Shown here piece after piece: positions 25,293 to 34,231 of a DNA stretch of 36,176 nt; within the stretch, counting starts at the first letter, position 1; the number at the start of each line of letters is the position of its first letter. A model generated the notes under the pieces. The model saw only the letters and a program-made list of their open reading frames with translations, searched no databases and was not told the origin of the DNA. The position numbers were made by a program, and so were the translations under genes. The stretch comes from JANMQK01 sp031370485. Its GTDB lineage: Bacteria; Acidobacteriota; Polarisedimenticolia; Gp22-AA2. Location: contig JANMQK010000193.1 in NCBI GenBank assembly GCA_031370485.1, positions 1 to 36,176 of the forward strand, read 5' to 3'.

Positions 25293-26506
25293 GAGAGGGC
25301 CCGCGCCGGCGGTTCTGGCGTGCCGGGAGGGCCGGCGGCAATCTCATTGTCCAGGGTGTCGCCGGGCTCCTCGCGGCCCTGTTTTTCGCGGCCGCCCCGC
25401 CGGGCCCCGGGATGGCGCGGGCGCCGGCGGCCGACAGCGCTCCGGCGCCTTCCGGGTTCCCATGGAAGCTGCCGCCCGGCTTCCCACTCCCCGCCGTGCC
25501 GGCCGACAATCCCATTTCGGCCGAAAAGGTGGAGTTGGGTCGGCGGCTGTTCTACGACACCCGCCTCTCTGTAAACGGCGCGCAGTCCTGCGCCACCTGC
25601 CACCGGCAGCGGCTGGCGTTCACCGACGGCCGCCCGCGCGCCGTCGGCGCAACCGGCGCGCTTCATCCCCGCTCCGCCATGAGCCTGGCGAACGTCGCCT
25701 ACAACGTCGTCTTCGCGTGGGAGAACCCGGATCTCCATCGCCTCGAGGACCAGGCGCTCGTGCCGATGCTCGGCGCGCACCCCGTGGAGATGGGGCTCGA
25801 GGGCAGCGGCGACGATCTCGCCGCGCGCCTCACGGCCGAGCCTCTCTACGCCGCAATGTTCCGCGTCGCCTTTCCCGGCGAGGCGCGGCCCGTCACGATC
25901 GGAAACGTGGCGCGGGCGCTGGCCTGCTTCGAGCGGACGCTGATTTCGGGAAACTCCCCCTACGATCGGCTGGTCTACGGGGGGAGGATGGACGCGCTGA
26001 GCGACGCTGCGTGGCGCGGCATGCGGCTTTTCTTCTCGAAGCGCCTGGCCTGCTCGGAGTGCCACGCCGGGATCAACTTCTCGGGGCCGATCACCTTCCA
26101 GGGAGCCGACGGATCGGTGAAGCCCGCCTACCACAACACCGGTCTTTACGATCTCGACGGCAGGGGATCGTATCCGCCCCTCGACAGGGGCCTGATGGAG
26201 GTGACGCACCGCCGCCGGGACATGGGGCGGTTCCGCGCGCCGACCCTGCGGAATATCGTACTGACGGCGCCCTACATGCACGACGGCAGCGTTGCCACTC
26301 TCGAGGACGCGATCGACCACTACGCCGCCGGCGGGCGCGCCGGCCGGAACAGCCGCTACAAGGATCCTCTGCTGAAGGGGTTCACGCTCGAGGAAATCGA
26401 GAAGGCGGACCTTCTGGCCTTCCTCGAGAGCCTGACCGACGAGCAGTTCGTCGCCAATCCGCGCTTCGCCGACCCGTGGGCGGGGGACTCTCCGGCCCCC
26501 CGATGA
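25220..26506 (+). CDS. di-haem cytochrome c peroxidase / MauG-like protein
   Basis: About 428 residues with two c-type haem sites, CATCH (124-128) and CSECH (278-282), arranged as in the bacterial cytochrome c peroxidase/MauG family. Family features include ISAEKVELGRRLFYDTRLS before the first haem and APTLRNI with APYMHDGS after the second, the latter carrying the expected second-haem ligand region. A hydrophobic signal segment (about 42-60) directs it to the periplasm. The only standard start upstream of that signal is the ATG at 25220, inside the TPR gene; a rare start nearer 25290 is possible. It may reduce peroxide or oxidise a protein partner, perhaps together with the upstream TPR protein. 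Confidence 0.9.
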   Translation: MALPEGGDRRTDERPDRKEGPALVGEGPRRRFWRAGRAGGNLIVQGVAGLLAALFFAAAPPGPGMARAPAADSAPAPSGFPWKLPPGFPLPAVPADNPISAEKVELGRRLFYDTRLSVNGAQSCATCHRQRLAFTDGRPRAVGATGALHPRSAMSLANVAYNVVFAWENPDLHRLEDQALVPMLGAHPVEMGLEGSGDDLAARLTAEPLYAAMFRVAFPGEARPVTIGNVARALACFERTLISGNSPYDRLVYGGRMDALSDAAWRGMRLFFSKRLACSECHAGINFSGPITFQGADGSVKPAYHNTGLYDLDGRGSYPPLDRGLMEVTHRRRDMGRFRAPTLRNIVLTAPYMHDGSVATLEDAIDHYAAGGRAGRNSRYKDPLLKGFTLEEIEKADLLAFLESLTDEQFVANPRFADPWAGDSPAPR

Positions 26507-26528
26507 AACCCGGCGCGTGCCGGCCGCG

Positions 26529-26534
26529 TATGAT
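26529..26534 (+). promoter_or_regulatory. possible -10 element for the ABC transporter genes
   Basis: TATGAT lies 21 bases before the ABC ATPase ATG, with GGAGG (26544-26548) between. There is no clear -35. Confidence 0.3.
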
Positions 26535-26555
26535 CGCCGTCGTGGAGGAAAACCA

Positions 26556-27449
26556 ATGAGCCTGGAGCTTGCCATCACCGGTCTGTCGAAGACCTATCCG
26601 AACGGTGTACGGGCGTTGAAGGACGTGTCGCTGCGGGTGCCGACCGGGATGTTCGGTCTTCTCGGCCCGAACGGGGCGGGGAAATCGACTCTCATGCGCA
26701 CCATCGCGACATTGCAGGAGCCCGACACGGGAAGCATCACCCTGGACGGCCTGGATGTCCTCAAGCAGAAGGATCGGGTGAGGCAGATCCTCGGCTACCT
26801 GCCCCAGGAGTTCGGCGTTTATCCGCGGATCTCCGCCGAGACGATGCTGAACCATTTCGCGGTGCTCAAGGGGATCGCCGGCGCTCGCGAGAGGAAGGAC
26901 ACGGTGGACGCTATCCTGCGACAAACCAACCTCTACGAGGTCCGCAGGAGCAAGCTGGGTACTTTCTCGGGCGGGATGAAGCAACGCTTCGGCATCGCGC
27001 AGGCGCTCCTGGGCCGTCCGCGCCTCATCATCGTCGATGAACCGACGGCGGGGCTCGACCCGGCCGAGCGGCTCCGGTTCAACAACCTGCTGAGCGAGAT
27101 CGGCGAGAACATCGTGGTCATCCTCTCGACCCACATCGTCGAGGACGTGAGCGATCTCTGCAGCCGCATGGCGATCATCTCCGAGGGACGAGTGCTCCTG
27201 ACCGGCGAGCCCGGCCCAACCATCGACGCGCTGCGCGGCAGGATCTGGATCCGCGAGGTGCCGCGCGCGCAGCTGCCGGAGTTCCAGAAGGACCACAAGG
27301 TCATCTCGACGCGGCTCGTGGCCGGCCGGACGATGGTCCATGTCTATTCCGACGTGCGTCCGGGCCCCGGCTTCGAGGAGGTCCGTCCCGACCTCGAGGA
27401 CGTCTATTTCTCGACACTCAAGAACGCGACCGAACGGCTGGCGGCCTGA
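26556..27449 (+). CDS. ABC transporter ATP-binding protein
   Basis: A 297-residue ABC-2-type ATPase. It shows Walker A GPNGAGKST (37-45), Q-loop YLPQEFG, signature FSGGMKQR, Walker B LIIVDEP with TAGLDP following, and the H-loop STHIVED. GGAGG precedes the ATG. A C-terminal extension of about 80 residues is typical of ATPases paired with ABC-2 permeases. The next gene, 7 bases downstream, encodes the permease fused to a peptidase, so the two form one transporter. Substrate unknown; members of this pairing have been linked to export or peptide handling. Confidence 0.93.
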   Translation: MSLELAITGLSKTYPNGVRALKDVSLRVPTGMFGLLGPNGAGKSTLMRTIATLQEPDTGSITLDGLDVLKQKDRVRQILGYLPQEFGVYPRISAETMLNHFAVLKGIAGARERKDTVDAILRQTNLYEVRRSKLGTFSGGMKQRFGIAQALLGRPRLIIVDEPTAGLDPAERLRFNNLLSEIGENIVVILSTHIVEDVSDLCSRMAIISEGRVLLTGEPGPTIDALRGRIWIREVPRAQLPEFQKDHKVISTRLVAGRTMVHVYSDVRPGPGFEEVRPDLEDVYFSTLKNATERLAA

Positions 27450-27456
27450 GGCCCTG

Positions 27457-30400
27457 ATGTTCAAGGAGATCTTTCTCTTCGAGACGCGCTACCAGCTGAA
27501 GCAGCCGCTTTTCTTCATCGCGGCCTTCCTGTTCTTCCTGCTTTCCTTCGGAGCGGTCACGACCGACTCGGTCCAGATCGGGGGGGCGATCGGCAACGTG
27601 CATCGCAATGCCCCCTATGTCATCACGCAGCTTCTCCTGGTGATGACCGCGCTGGGGGTCTTTCTCACCACCGCGTTCGTGTCGGGGTCGGTCCACCGCG
27701 ACTTCGAGAACGGAACCGACTCGATATTCTTCTCGATGCCGATCCGCAAGCTCGACTTCCTCCTCGGACGGTTCGGCGGGGCTCTCCTCGTGTCGCTTCT
27801 CGTCTTCGCGGGGGTCGTCCTCGGGGTCGTCCTCGGCAGTCTCATGCCGTGGCTCGAGCCGGAGCGGGTCGGGGCGTTTCGCATAGCCCCCTATCTGGTG
27901 GCGATCGGGGTGTTCGTCCTGCCGAACCTCCTTTTGACCGGGAGCCTCTTTTTCTCGCTGGCCAGCCTGACGCGGAGCCTCTTCTACACCTATGCCGGGG
28001 TCATCCTGTTCTTCGTTGGGTGGGGAGTCGCCGGGAGTTTCCTCGCCGATCTCGAGAACCAGGCCATGGTATCGCTCGCCGACCCGTTCGGGTTCGCGTC
28101 GTTCGAGCTGGCGACAAAATACTGGACCGTGGCCGAGAGAAACAGCGCGCTCCTCGTCCCCACCGGGCCGCTCCTCTATAACCGACTCATCTGGACGGCG
28201 GTGGCGCTCGCCGTCCTGGCGTTCACCTGCGCGCGGTTCCGGTTCACGACGGGCGTGTCGCGCAAGGCGGGGCGGAAGAGGATTGCCCCGGCGGAGGGGG
28301 TGGCCCCCAATTCGTCGGCGACGGGAGTGCCGGCGACGGGGATGCGCTCGCCGGCCGCGGTCCCCGTGTTCTCGCAGGCGTTGTCCTGGAGACAGTACGT
28401 CCACCGGTCGCGGCTCGAGATCTCGGACGTGCTGAAAAGCCTGCCGTTCGTGATCATCCTGTTCCTGGGCGCCTTCAATGTCGTGGGGTCGTCCTTCGGC
28501 GTGGACGAGATCTTCGGCACACCCGTCTATCCCGTCACCCACTTGATGCTCCAGGTCATCCAGGGGTCGTTCCTGCTGTTCGTTGTCATCCTCGTCACCT
28601 TCTACGCCGGCGAGCTCGTCTGGCGCGAGCGCGCGCTGAAGATGGACGGCATGGTCGACGCCCTGCCGGTCCCCACTTGGGTCCTGTGGGCGTCGAAGCT
28701 CACGGCGCTCGTGGCGATGCTGCTCGTGCTCCTGGCCTGCGCCACGGTGACCGCGATCGGGGTCCAGGTCGCCCGCGGGTACTTCAACCTCGAGCCGCGG
28801 CTCTACGCCGAGGGGTTGTTCCTGAACACCGGGATCAATTTCATCCAGATCGCGGTGCTGGCCCTTTTCTTCCAGGCGCTCGTGAACCACAAGCACCTCG
28901 GGTTCCTGATGATGGTGCTCTACTTCATCAGCTTCCCGGTCCTTCAGAGCCTGCACTTCGAGCACAACCTGTACCGCTATGCCGCCGGGCCCTCGGCCCC
29001 CTACTCCGACATGAACGGCTACGGGCACTTCGTGCAGCCGCTCCTGTGGTTCCATCTTTACTGGACATTCGGGGCCGTTCTCCTGGCAGGACTCGTCCAT
29101 CTGTTCTGGGTGCGGGGCACGGAGCCGGGGGTCCGTTTCCGGTTGAAGACGGCGCGTCGCAGGCTGACCCCGCGGGTGCGCGCGGTCCTGGCCACAGCCG
29201 GAGGGGCGTTTCTCCTGACGGGCGGGTTCATCTTCTACAACACGAACATCCTCAACCGGTACCTGCCCGGATACGCAAGGCTCGACCGGCAGGCGGAGTT
29301 CGAGAAGAAATACAAGAAGTACGAGGGCCTGCTGCAGCCCCGTATCCAGGCGGTGCAGGCGGACGTGGACATCTACCCGGACGCGCGGCGGGTCGGGATC
29401 CGCGGACGCTATACGATGACGAACAAGACCGGGAAGGGGATCGACACCCTGCACGTCACCCTCAATCCCGACGTGACGATCAACGAGATCCGGATCCCGG
29501 GGGCCCGGCTGGACATGGAAGATGCCCGGCTCGGCTACCGGATCTACCGCATGGAGACGCCTCTCGCGCCGTCCGCGACCATGGATGTCGGGTTCGATCT
29601 CTCCATCCTGAACCGCGGGTTCGTGAACAACGACTCGAACACGAAGGTGGTCAGGAACGGCACCTTCATCGACAGCGAGGAATTCTTCCCCCACCTGGGA
29701 TACACCCGCGTCCTGGAGCTGCTCGACCCGAACGAGAGACGCAAGCGCGGCCTGCCGCCCGTCCAGCGGATGCCGAAGGTGGATGATCAGAAAGCCCGGC
29801 TCGACACCTACGTCTCCCGCGAGGCGGACTGGGTACGGTACGAGACCACGGTCAGCACCAGCCCGGACCAGATCGCCATCGCGCCCGGCTACCTGCAACG
29901 TGAATGGCGGGAGAACGGCCGGCGCTATTTCCACTACGCGATGGATTCTCCGATCCTGAACTTCTACTCGTATCTGTCGGCCGACTACGCCGTGAAGCGG
30001 GACCGGTGGAAGGACGTGGCGATCGAGATCGACTACGACCGCGCGCACCCGTACAACATCGACCGCATGATCGACGCCGTCAAAAAGTCGCTCGACTACT
30101 TCACCGCCAACTTCGGCCCCTACCAGCACCGGCAGGTGCGCATCATCGAATTCCCCCGCTATGCCCGCTTCGCGTCGGCGCTCCCGAACACGATCCCCTT
30201 CTCGGAAAGCATCGGCTTCATCGCCCGCCTCAAGGACGAGGAGACGATCGACTACGTCTTCTACGTGACCGCCCACGAGGTGGCCCACCAGTGGTGGGCC
30301 CACCAGGTGATCGGCGGCAACGTCCAGGGCGCGACGGTGATGTCGGAGACGATGGCGCAGTACTCGGCGCTGATGGTGATGGAGAAGGAGTACGGCCGGG

Positions 30401-31134
30401 AGAAGATGCGGAAGTTCCTCAAGTACGAGCTGGACTCGTATCTCAGGGGGCGCGGCGGCGAGCGCATCGAGGAGCTGCCGCTGATACTCGTGGAAAACCA
30501 GCCCTACATCCACTACCGCAAGGGCAGCCTGGTGATGTACGCCCTGCGGGATTACGTGGGGGAGGAGGCGCTCAACGCAGCGCTCAAGAAGTACGTGAAA
30601 GCGGTCGCCTTCCAGGGACCTCCCTACACCTACTCGCCCGAGTTCCTGTCCTACGTCGAACAGGCCGTGCCGGACCGTCTCAAGCCGCTGGTCAGCGATC
30701 TCTTCCGGAAGATCACCCTGTACGACAACCGGGCCACGCGGGCCACCTGGGTGCGCCGGGACGATGGCAAGTACATCGTGCGTCTCGACGTCGACGCGGC
30801 GAAGTTCCATGCCGACGGGTCAGGGGTCGAAACCCCCGTGCCGATCAGCGACCCGATGGACGTCGGGGTGTTCGGCGCGAAGGGTCCGGGCGATCCGCCC
30901 GAGGGTAAGATTTTGGCGCTCGAAAAACGGACGATCGACCAGGCCAGGATGGAGATCGAAATCGTCGTGGACCAGGAGCCGAGAAAAGCCGGCATCGATC
31001 CCTTCAACAAGCTGATCGACCGCAATCCCGAGAACAACATCACGAGCGTCACGGCGGCGGCTCGCCCGGCGGGAGCGCAACCGGCCGCGGCTCGCCCGTC
31101 CCCTCATCCTCCCCCGGGGCCTCCAAGCTCGTAG
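27457..31134 (+). CDS. ABC-2 permease fused to M1-family metallopeptidase
   Basis: This 1225-residue protein has about twelve hydrophobic helices in the first 600 residues, in two sets (about 20-290 and 335-570), then one more helix near 585 and a large soluble domain. The latter carries the M1 zinc motif HEVAH at 940-944 with Glu964 in SETMAQYSAL, and a catalytic-domain flank HYRKGSLVMYALRDYVG. The GxMEN exopeptidase motif of classical M1 enzymes is replaced by a SESIGFI segment, as in other permease-fused relatives I recall. The fusion suggests that export and trimming of a peptide or protein are coupled, with the peptidase outside the cytoplasm. The C-terminus is a Pro/Ala-rich tail that overlaps the convergent transferase gene by 31 bases. 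Confidence 0.92.
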   Translation: MFKEIFLFETRYQLKQPLFFIAAFLFFLLSFGAVTTDSVQIGGAIGNVHRNAPYVITQLLLVMTALGVFLTTAFVSGSVHRDFENGTDSIFFSMPIRKLDFLLGRFGGALLVSLLVFAGVVLGVVLGSLMPWLEPERVGAFRIAPYLVAIGVFVLPNLLLTGSLFFSLASLTRSLFYTYAGVILFFVGWGVAGSFLADLENQAMVSLADPFGFASFELATKYWTVAERNSALLVPTGPLLYNRLIWTAVALAVLAFTCARFRFTTGVSRKAGRKRIAPAEGVAPNSSATGVPATGMRSPAAVPVFSQALSWRQYVHRSRLEISDVLKSLPFVIILFLGAFNVVGSSFGVDEIFGTPVYPVTHLMLQVIQGSFLLFVVILVTFYAGELVWRERALKMDGMVDALPVPTWVLWASKLTALVAMLLVLLACATVTAIGVQVARGYFNLEPRLYAEGLFLNTGINFIQIAVLALFFQALVNHKHLGFLMMVLYFISFPVLQSLHFEHNLYRYAAGPSAPYSDMNGYGHFVQPLLWFHLYWTFGAVLLAGLVHLFWVRGTEPGVRFRLKTARRRLTPRVRAVLATAGGAFLLTGGFIFYNTNILNRYLPGYARLDRQAEFEKKYKKYEGLLQPRIQAVQADVDIYPDARRVGIRGRYTMTNKTGKGIDTLHVTLNPDVTINEIRIPGARLDMEDARLGYRIYRMETPLAPSATMDVGFDLSILNRGFVNNDSNTKVVRNGTFIDSEEFFPHLGYTRVLELLDPNERRKRGLPPVQRMPKVDDQKARLDTYVSREADWVRYETTVSTSPDQIAIAPGYLQREWRENGRRYFHYAMDSPILNFYSYLSADYAVKRDRWKDVAIEIDYDRAHPYNIDRMIDAVKKSLDYFTANFGPYQHRQVRIIEFPRYARFASALPNTIPFSESIGFIARLKDEETIDYVFYVTAHEVAHQWWAHQVIGGNVQGATVMSETMAQYSALMVMEKEYGREKMRKFLKYELDSYLRGRGGERIEELPLILVENQPYIHYRKGSLVMYALRDYVGEEALNAALKKYVKAVAFQGPPYTYSPEFLSYVEQAVPDRLKPLVSDLFRKITLYDNRATRATWVRRDDGKYIVRLDVDAAKFHADGSGVETPVPISDPMDVGVFGAKGPGDPPEGKILALEKRTIDQARMEIEIVVDQEPRKAGIDPFNKLIDRNPENNITSVTAAARPAGAQPAAARPSPHPPPGPPSS

Positions 31135-32771
31135 ACCAGCATGCTGCGCCCGATGACGTCGACGGGCGTCCGGTCGCGCAGGCCGGTGTAAAGTCCGGCG
31201 CGGTCGAACGGCCCGGCGACCCAGACGGGGCTGGCGATCAGGAGCCCCTCCGCGGGCAGGGGAACGCGCCGGGGCAGCAGGATGACCCGGTCGCCGAGGT
31301 AATAGCGGACCCGCATGGGACTGTTGTCGTCGCCGAAGTAAAGAAGATAGATGGGACGACCCGGTTCCGGGTGCCGGTCGATCCAGTCACGCACCTGCTT
31401 CAGCCCCTGGCCCCAGTCGACGTTGCTGTCGCTGATGGCGAGGTAGGGCGTCGTCCGCGGGAAGTTGATGTAGACGATGTAGTCGGGATGGCAGGACAGC
31501 ACGTGCAGCCCCGCCGCCGCGACCGCCGTCCAGGCGGCGAGCGGCCAGGCGACCCGGGGGGAAGCCACGCCCACGACTGACAGGCATCGCGCGGAGACCA
31601 GCAGCATGAACGCGTAAGCGGGAAGAAAATGGCGGAAGCCGATGTTGATGCTCGTGCCAAGCATCAGGGCGGTCCAGGCGCACAGCGGCAGGAAGAGTCC
31701 CCATTCCTCGAAGCGCGGCCGCGCCCGTTTCAGGGATAGAAGCCCGAGGAGCAGCACCACCAGGATGCCGATCGGGACCTTGTAGAGGGCCACGAGGGGG
31801 AAGTAGTACCACCAGCCGTGGAAGCTCTTCTCCCCCAGCAGGTAGGCGGGGTGGCCGCGCTCGGCATGCCACTGTCCGTGCAGGACCGATCCGAGATAAA
31901 GCCCGCCCGGAAGAGGGCGGACCAGAAGCTGCGCGAGGGCGCCGCCCGATTGCCCGAGCTCGGGGGGGACGTCCGGGCGGCTGACATCGAAGAGGGTCAG
32001 CGCCCAGAGCGAGCCGGCGAAGATCAGGAGCGCCAGGACCACCGCCCGGGCGCGCGATCCGAGTCCACCCCTCGGGCGCTCTCGGCTCGCGAGCCTTGGC
32101 CGGATGCCCCACCACAGAACGGCGTATCCAAGGGCGACCAGCGGCAGGATGACCGCCGTGTGCTTGAGGCTCATGGCGACCGCGGCGAGAAACGCGGCGG
32201 CCGCCAGGTGCCCCGGGGTCCCGGTCTCGAACCAGCGCCAGGCGGCGAAGCACCCGACGATCACCCCGACGACACCAAGGGCGTCGAGCGAGGCGAGGGG
32301 GATCTGGGCCGCCAGGGTCGGATCGACGAGCAAGAGCGCCACCGCGAGCCAGGCGGAGCGCTTCCCGTAGAGCCGCCGGCACCAGTGAAACCCGACGCCA
32401 ATTGCCGGCAGGAACAGCAGCGACCTCCAGAGCGCCACGAGCAGAAGTGTTGTCTCGGGCCGGAGCGAATGGTCGTACAGGCCGCCGGTCCACCCGGGTC
32501 TGGTGTTGGTGAGCACCAGCGGGAGGGCGGTCAGGGCCTCCCCGAAGGGCGGGTCGGTCTGGGCCATCCCGGCGAGCCCGCCGATGAGGAGCCTCGCCCC
32601 CCGGACCAGGTGGTACTCGTCGTCGTAGCACTCGCTGTGCGCCCGGGCGATCAGCGCGGCGCGCGGCAGGAGGACCGCGGCCCCGAGGAGAAGCGCCAGC
32701 CACAGATGGCGATCGAAGACCCGGGGAGCCCGGGACGGGACCTCAGCGGGAGTTCGGGGAATGTCCGTCAT
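31104..32771 (-). CDS. GT39-type (phospholipid-carrier-dependent) glycosyltransferase
   Basis: A 555-residue polytopic protein with ten or more hydrophobic helices. The first extracytoplasmic loop carries an acidic pair (SECYDDEYHLVRGARLL) followed by DPPFGEAL, as in the GT39/ArnT/PMT superfamily, and the C-terminal region has SDSNVDWGQGLKQVRDWI, frequent in bacterial members. These enzymes transfer a sugar from a polyprenyl carrier to lipid or protein at the outer face of the membrane. Acceptor and sugar cannot be told from sequence. I start it at the ATG at 32771; the longer frame upstream is low-complexity Arg/Gly sequence. It is divergent from the nitroreductase gene. Confidence 0.85.
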   Translation of the reverse strand: MTDIPRTPAEVPSRAPRVFDRHLWLALLLGAAVLLPRAALIARAHSECYDDEYHLVRGARLLIGGLAGMAQTDPPFGEALTALPLVLTNTRPGWTGGLYDHSLRPETTLLLVALWRSLLFLPAIGVGFHWCRRLYGKRSAWLAVALLLVDPTLAAQIPLASLDALGVVGVIVGCFAAWRWFETGTPGHLAAAAFLAAVAMSLKHTAVILPLVALGYAVLWWGIRPRLASRERPRGGLGSRARAVVLALLIFAGSLWALTLFDVSRPDVPPELGQSGGALAQLLVRPLPGGLYLGSVLHGQWHAERGHPAYLLGEKSFHGWWYYFPLVALYKVPIGILVVLLLGLLSLKRARPRFEEWGLFLPLCAWTALMLGTSINIGFRHFLPAYAFMLLVSARCLSVVGVASPRVAWPLAAWTAVAAAGLHVLSCHPDYIVYINFPRTTPYLAISDSNVDWGQGLKQVRDWIDRHPEPGRPIYLLYFGDDNSPMRVRYYLGDRVILLPRRVPLPAEGLLIASPVWVAGPFDRAGLYTGLRDRTPVDVIGRSMLVYELGGPGGG

Positions 32772-32890
32772 GCGCCGTGACGGGAATCGTACACCAGCGC
32801 GGGAATCGGACGGCCACCTGGTGCGCCCGGCCGGGTCTGTCACAAGATGACCGCCGCGGCCCGGCGCACAGCGTGCCTCGAGCCGTCCGC

Positions 32891-33580
32891 ATGACCAAGA
32901 AGAAAGAGTACCGGCACGTCCCGCTCGAGTTCCACCGCCTGCCCGAGGCCCGGATGATCGATCGGGCGCGCGCATTCCACCATGAGATGGCGCGGCGGCG
33001 GAGCGTGCGCTTCTTCGCCGCCGACCCCGTTCCCCGTGAATGCATCGAGCACGCAATCCAGACGGCCGGCACGGCCCCTTCGGGCGCCCACATGCAGCCC
33101 TGGACCTGGGTGGCGGTCGACGACCCGGAGATCAAGAAGGAAGTGAGGATCGCGGCCGAGAAGGAGGAACGGGAAAACTACGTCGGGGGACGGATGAGCC
33201 CGGAATGGAAGGAGGCCCTCCTCCCCCTGGGGACCGACTGGCACAAGCCGTTTCTCGAGACGGCGCCCTGCCTCGTGGTCTGCTTCGCGCAGAGCTATTC
33301 GCTGAATGGCAAAGGCGGCAGGGTGAAGCACTACTATGTCCAGGAGAGCGTCGGGATCGCCTGCGGGCTGTTCATCGCGGCGATCCACGACATGGGGCTG
33401 GCGACGCTTACGCACACCCCGAACCCGATGGGGTTCCTGCGGCGGATCCTCGGGAGACCCGCCAACGAGAAGCCGTACCTGCTTTTCCCGATCGGGTACC
33501 CGGCGTCCGGCGCCACCGTGCCCGACCTGCGGCGCAAGCCGCTGAGAGCGATCCTGAAGTGGAACCTCGAGGGCGGCTGA
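32891..33580 (+). CDS. nitroreductase-family flavoprotein, iodotyrosine-deiodinase-like
   Basis: 229 residues. The FMN-binding RRRSVRFF (35-42) and AGTAPSGAHMQPW (59-71), the ESVGIACGLFIAAIH helix and LTHTPNPM are the hallmarks of the iodotyrosine deiodinase branch of the nitroreductases. The active-site lid carries Glu93, Tyr97 and Lys119 (EERENY and DWHKPF), which in the animal enzyme bind the amino acid part of halotyrosine. Bacterial homologues can dehalogenate iodo- and bromotyrosine, so this one may do so using FMN, but its in vivo substrate is unknown. The ATG at 32891 matches the family start. OsmC follows shortly, so a redox or detoxification pairing is possible. Confidence 0.9.
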   Translation: MTKKKEYRHVPLEFHRLPEARMIDRARAFHHEMARRRSVRFFAADPVPRECIEHAIQTAGTAPSGAHMQPWTWVAVDDPEIKKEVRIAAEKEERENYVGGRMSPEWKEALLPLGTDWHKPFLETAPCLVVCFAQSYSLNGKGGRVKHYYVQESVGIACGLFIAAIHDMGLATLTHTPNPMGFLRRILGRPANEKPYLLFPIGYPASGATVPDLRRKPLRAILKWNLEGG

Positions 33581-33585
33581 CGGCG

Positions 33586-33747
33586 ATGCGCGTGCGCGGT
33601 GTCGCTGTGAGAGTTACGATGGCGGAGTGGGGGGCGGGGGTCGCGGGGGGATTCCTGGTCCTGGCCTCGTTCATGCTGGATTACGATAGTGCCCTGAGGG
33701 GGCTGCCCCCGGCGGCGCTGGCCCGGACCCTGTACCGCCGGCATTGA
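33586..33747 (+). CDS. possible 53-residue membrane protein
   Basis: An ATG 5 bases after the nitroreductase stop opens a short frame with one hydrophobic stretch (GVAGGFLVLASFMLDY) and a basic C-terminal end (RTLYRRH). An inner ATG at 33619 could also be used. It fills the gap between nitroreductase and OsmC in the same direction, which favours a real gene, but there is no family I recognise and no strong ribosome binding site. Confidence 0.4.
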   Translation: MRVRGVAVRVTMAEWGAGVAGGFLVLASFMLDYDSALRGLPPAALARTLYRRH

Positions 33748-33783
33748 TCCGGCGAGACGCCCCCCGGGGCGCGGAGGATCACG

Positions 33784-34197
33784 ATGGTATCGATTGACAT
33801 CGAGTATGAAGGGGACCTGCACTGCAAGGCGACGCATGGCCCGTCCGGCGCGGTCATCACGACCGACGCTCCGGTGGACAACCAGGGGAAGGGAGCGGCC
33901 TTCTCCCCGACCGATCTTCTCGCCACGTCGCTCGGGATCTGCATGATGACGGTGATGGGAATCTACGCCCGCCGCAAGGAAATCGATCTGAAAGGAAGCC
34001 GCGTCCATGTGACGAAGGAGATGGCGACCGACCCGGTGCGCCGCGTCGGGCGCCTGACCGTGACGTTCGATCTCCCGGGCCGGGTGCAGCGCGCCGAGCG
34101 CAAAGCCCTCGAGAACGCCGCCCACACCTGCCCGGTCCACAAGAGCCTGCACCCCGACGTGAAGATCGAGGTCGCCTTCAACTACGTCGACCGCTGA
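33784..34197 (+). CDS. OsmC/Ohr family protein
   Basis: 137 residues, the usual length. The redox pair of the family is present: Cys53 in GICMMTV and Cys116 in HTCPVHKSL, with SPTDLLATSLG on the helix before the first. Such proteins reduce organic hydroperoxides as dimers, with the two Cys at the active site; the YhfA/OsmC-like subgroup is the nearest by the HTCPVH motif. GGAGG lies just before the ATG. It converges with the next gene across a 34-base gap without a clear terminator. Confidence 0.9.
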   Translation: MVSIDIEYEGDLHCKATHGPSGAVITTDAPVDNQGKGAAFSPTDLLATSLGICMMTVMGIYARRKEIDLKGSRVHVTKEMATDPVRRVGRLTVTFDLPGRVQRAERKALENAAHTCPVHKSLHPDVKIEVAFNYVDR

Positions 34198-34231
34198 CGC
34201 CTGCGACATCGCGGTCCCGGAAACCAGGCTC

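Noticed and set aside
27418..30810. A 1130-residue open frame on the minus strand.
   Set aside because: It mirrors the permease-M1 gene, whose helices and HEVAH motif are unmistakable; the antisense protein is low-complexity and charged.
34198..34231. A bidirectional terminator between OsmC and the unknown-function gene.
   Set aside because: A GTCCC/GGGAC pair spans the area, but the loop is long and no T-run follows on either strand.
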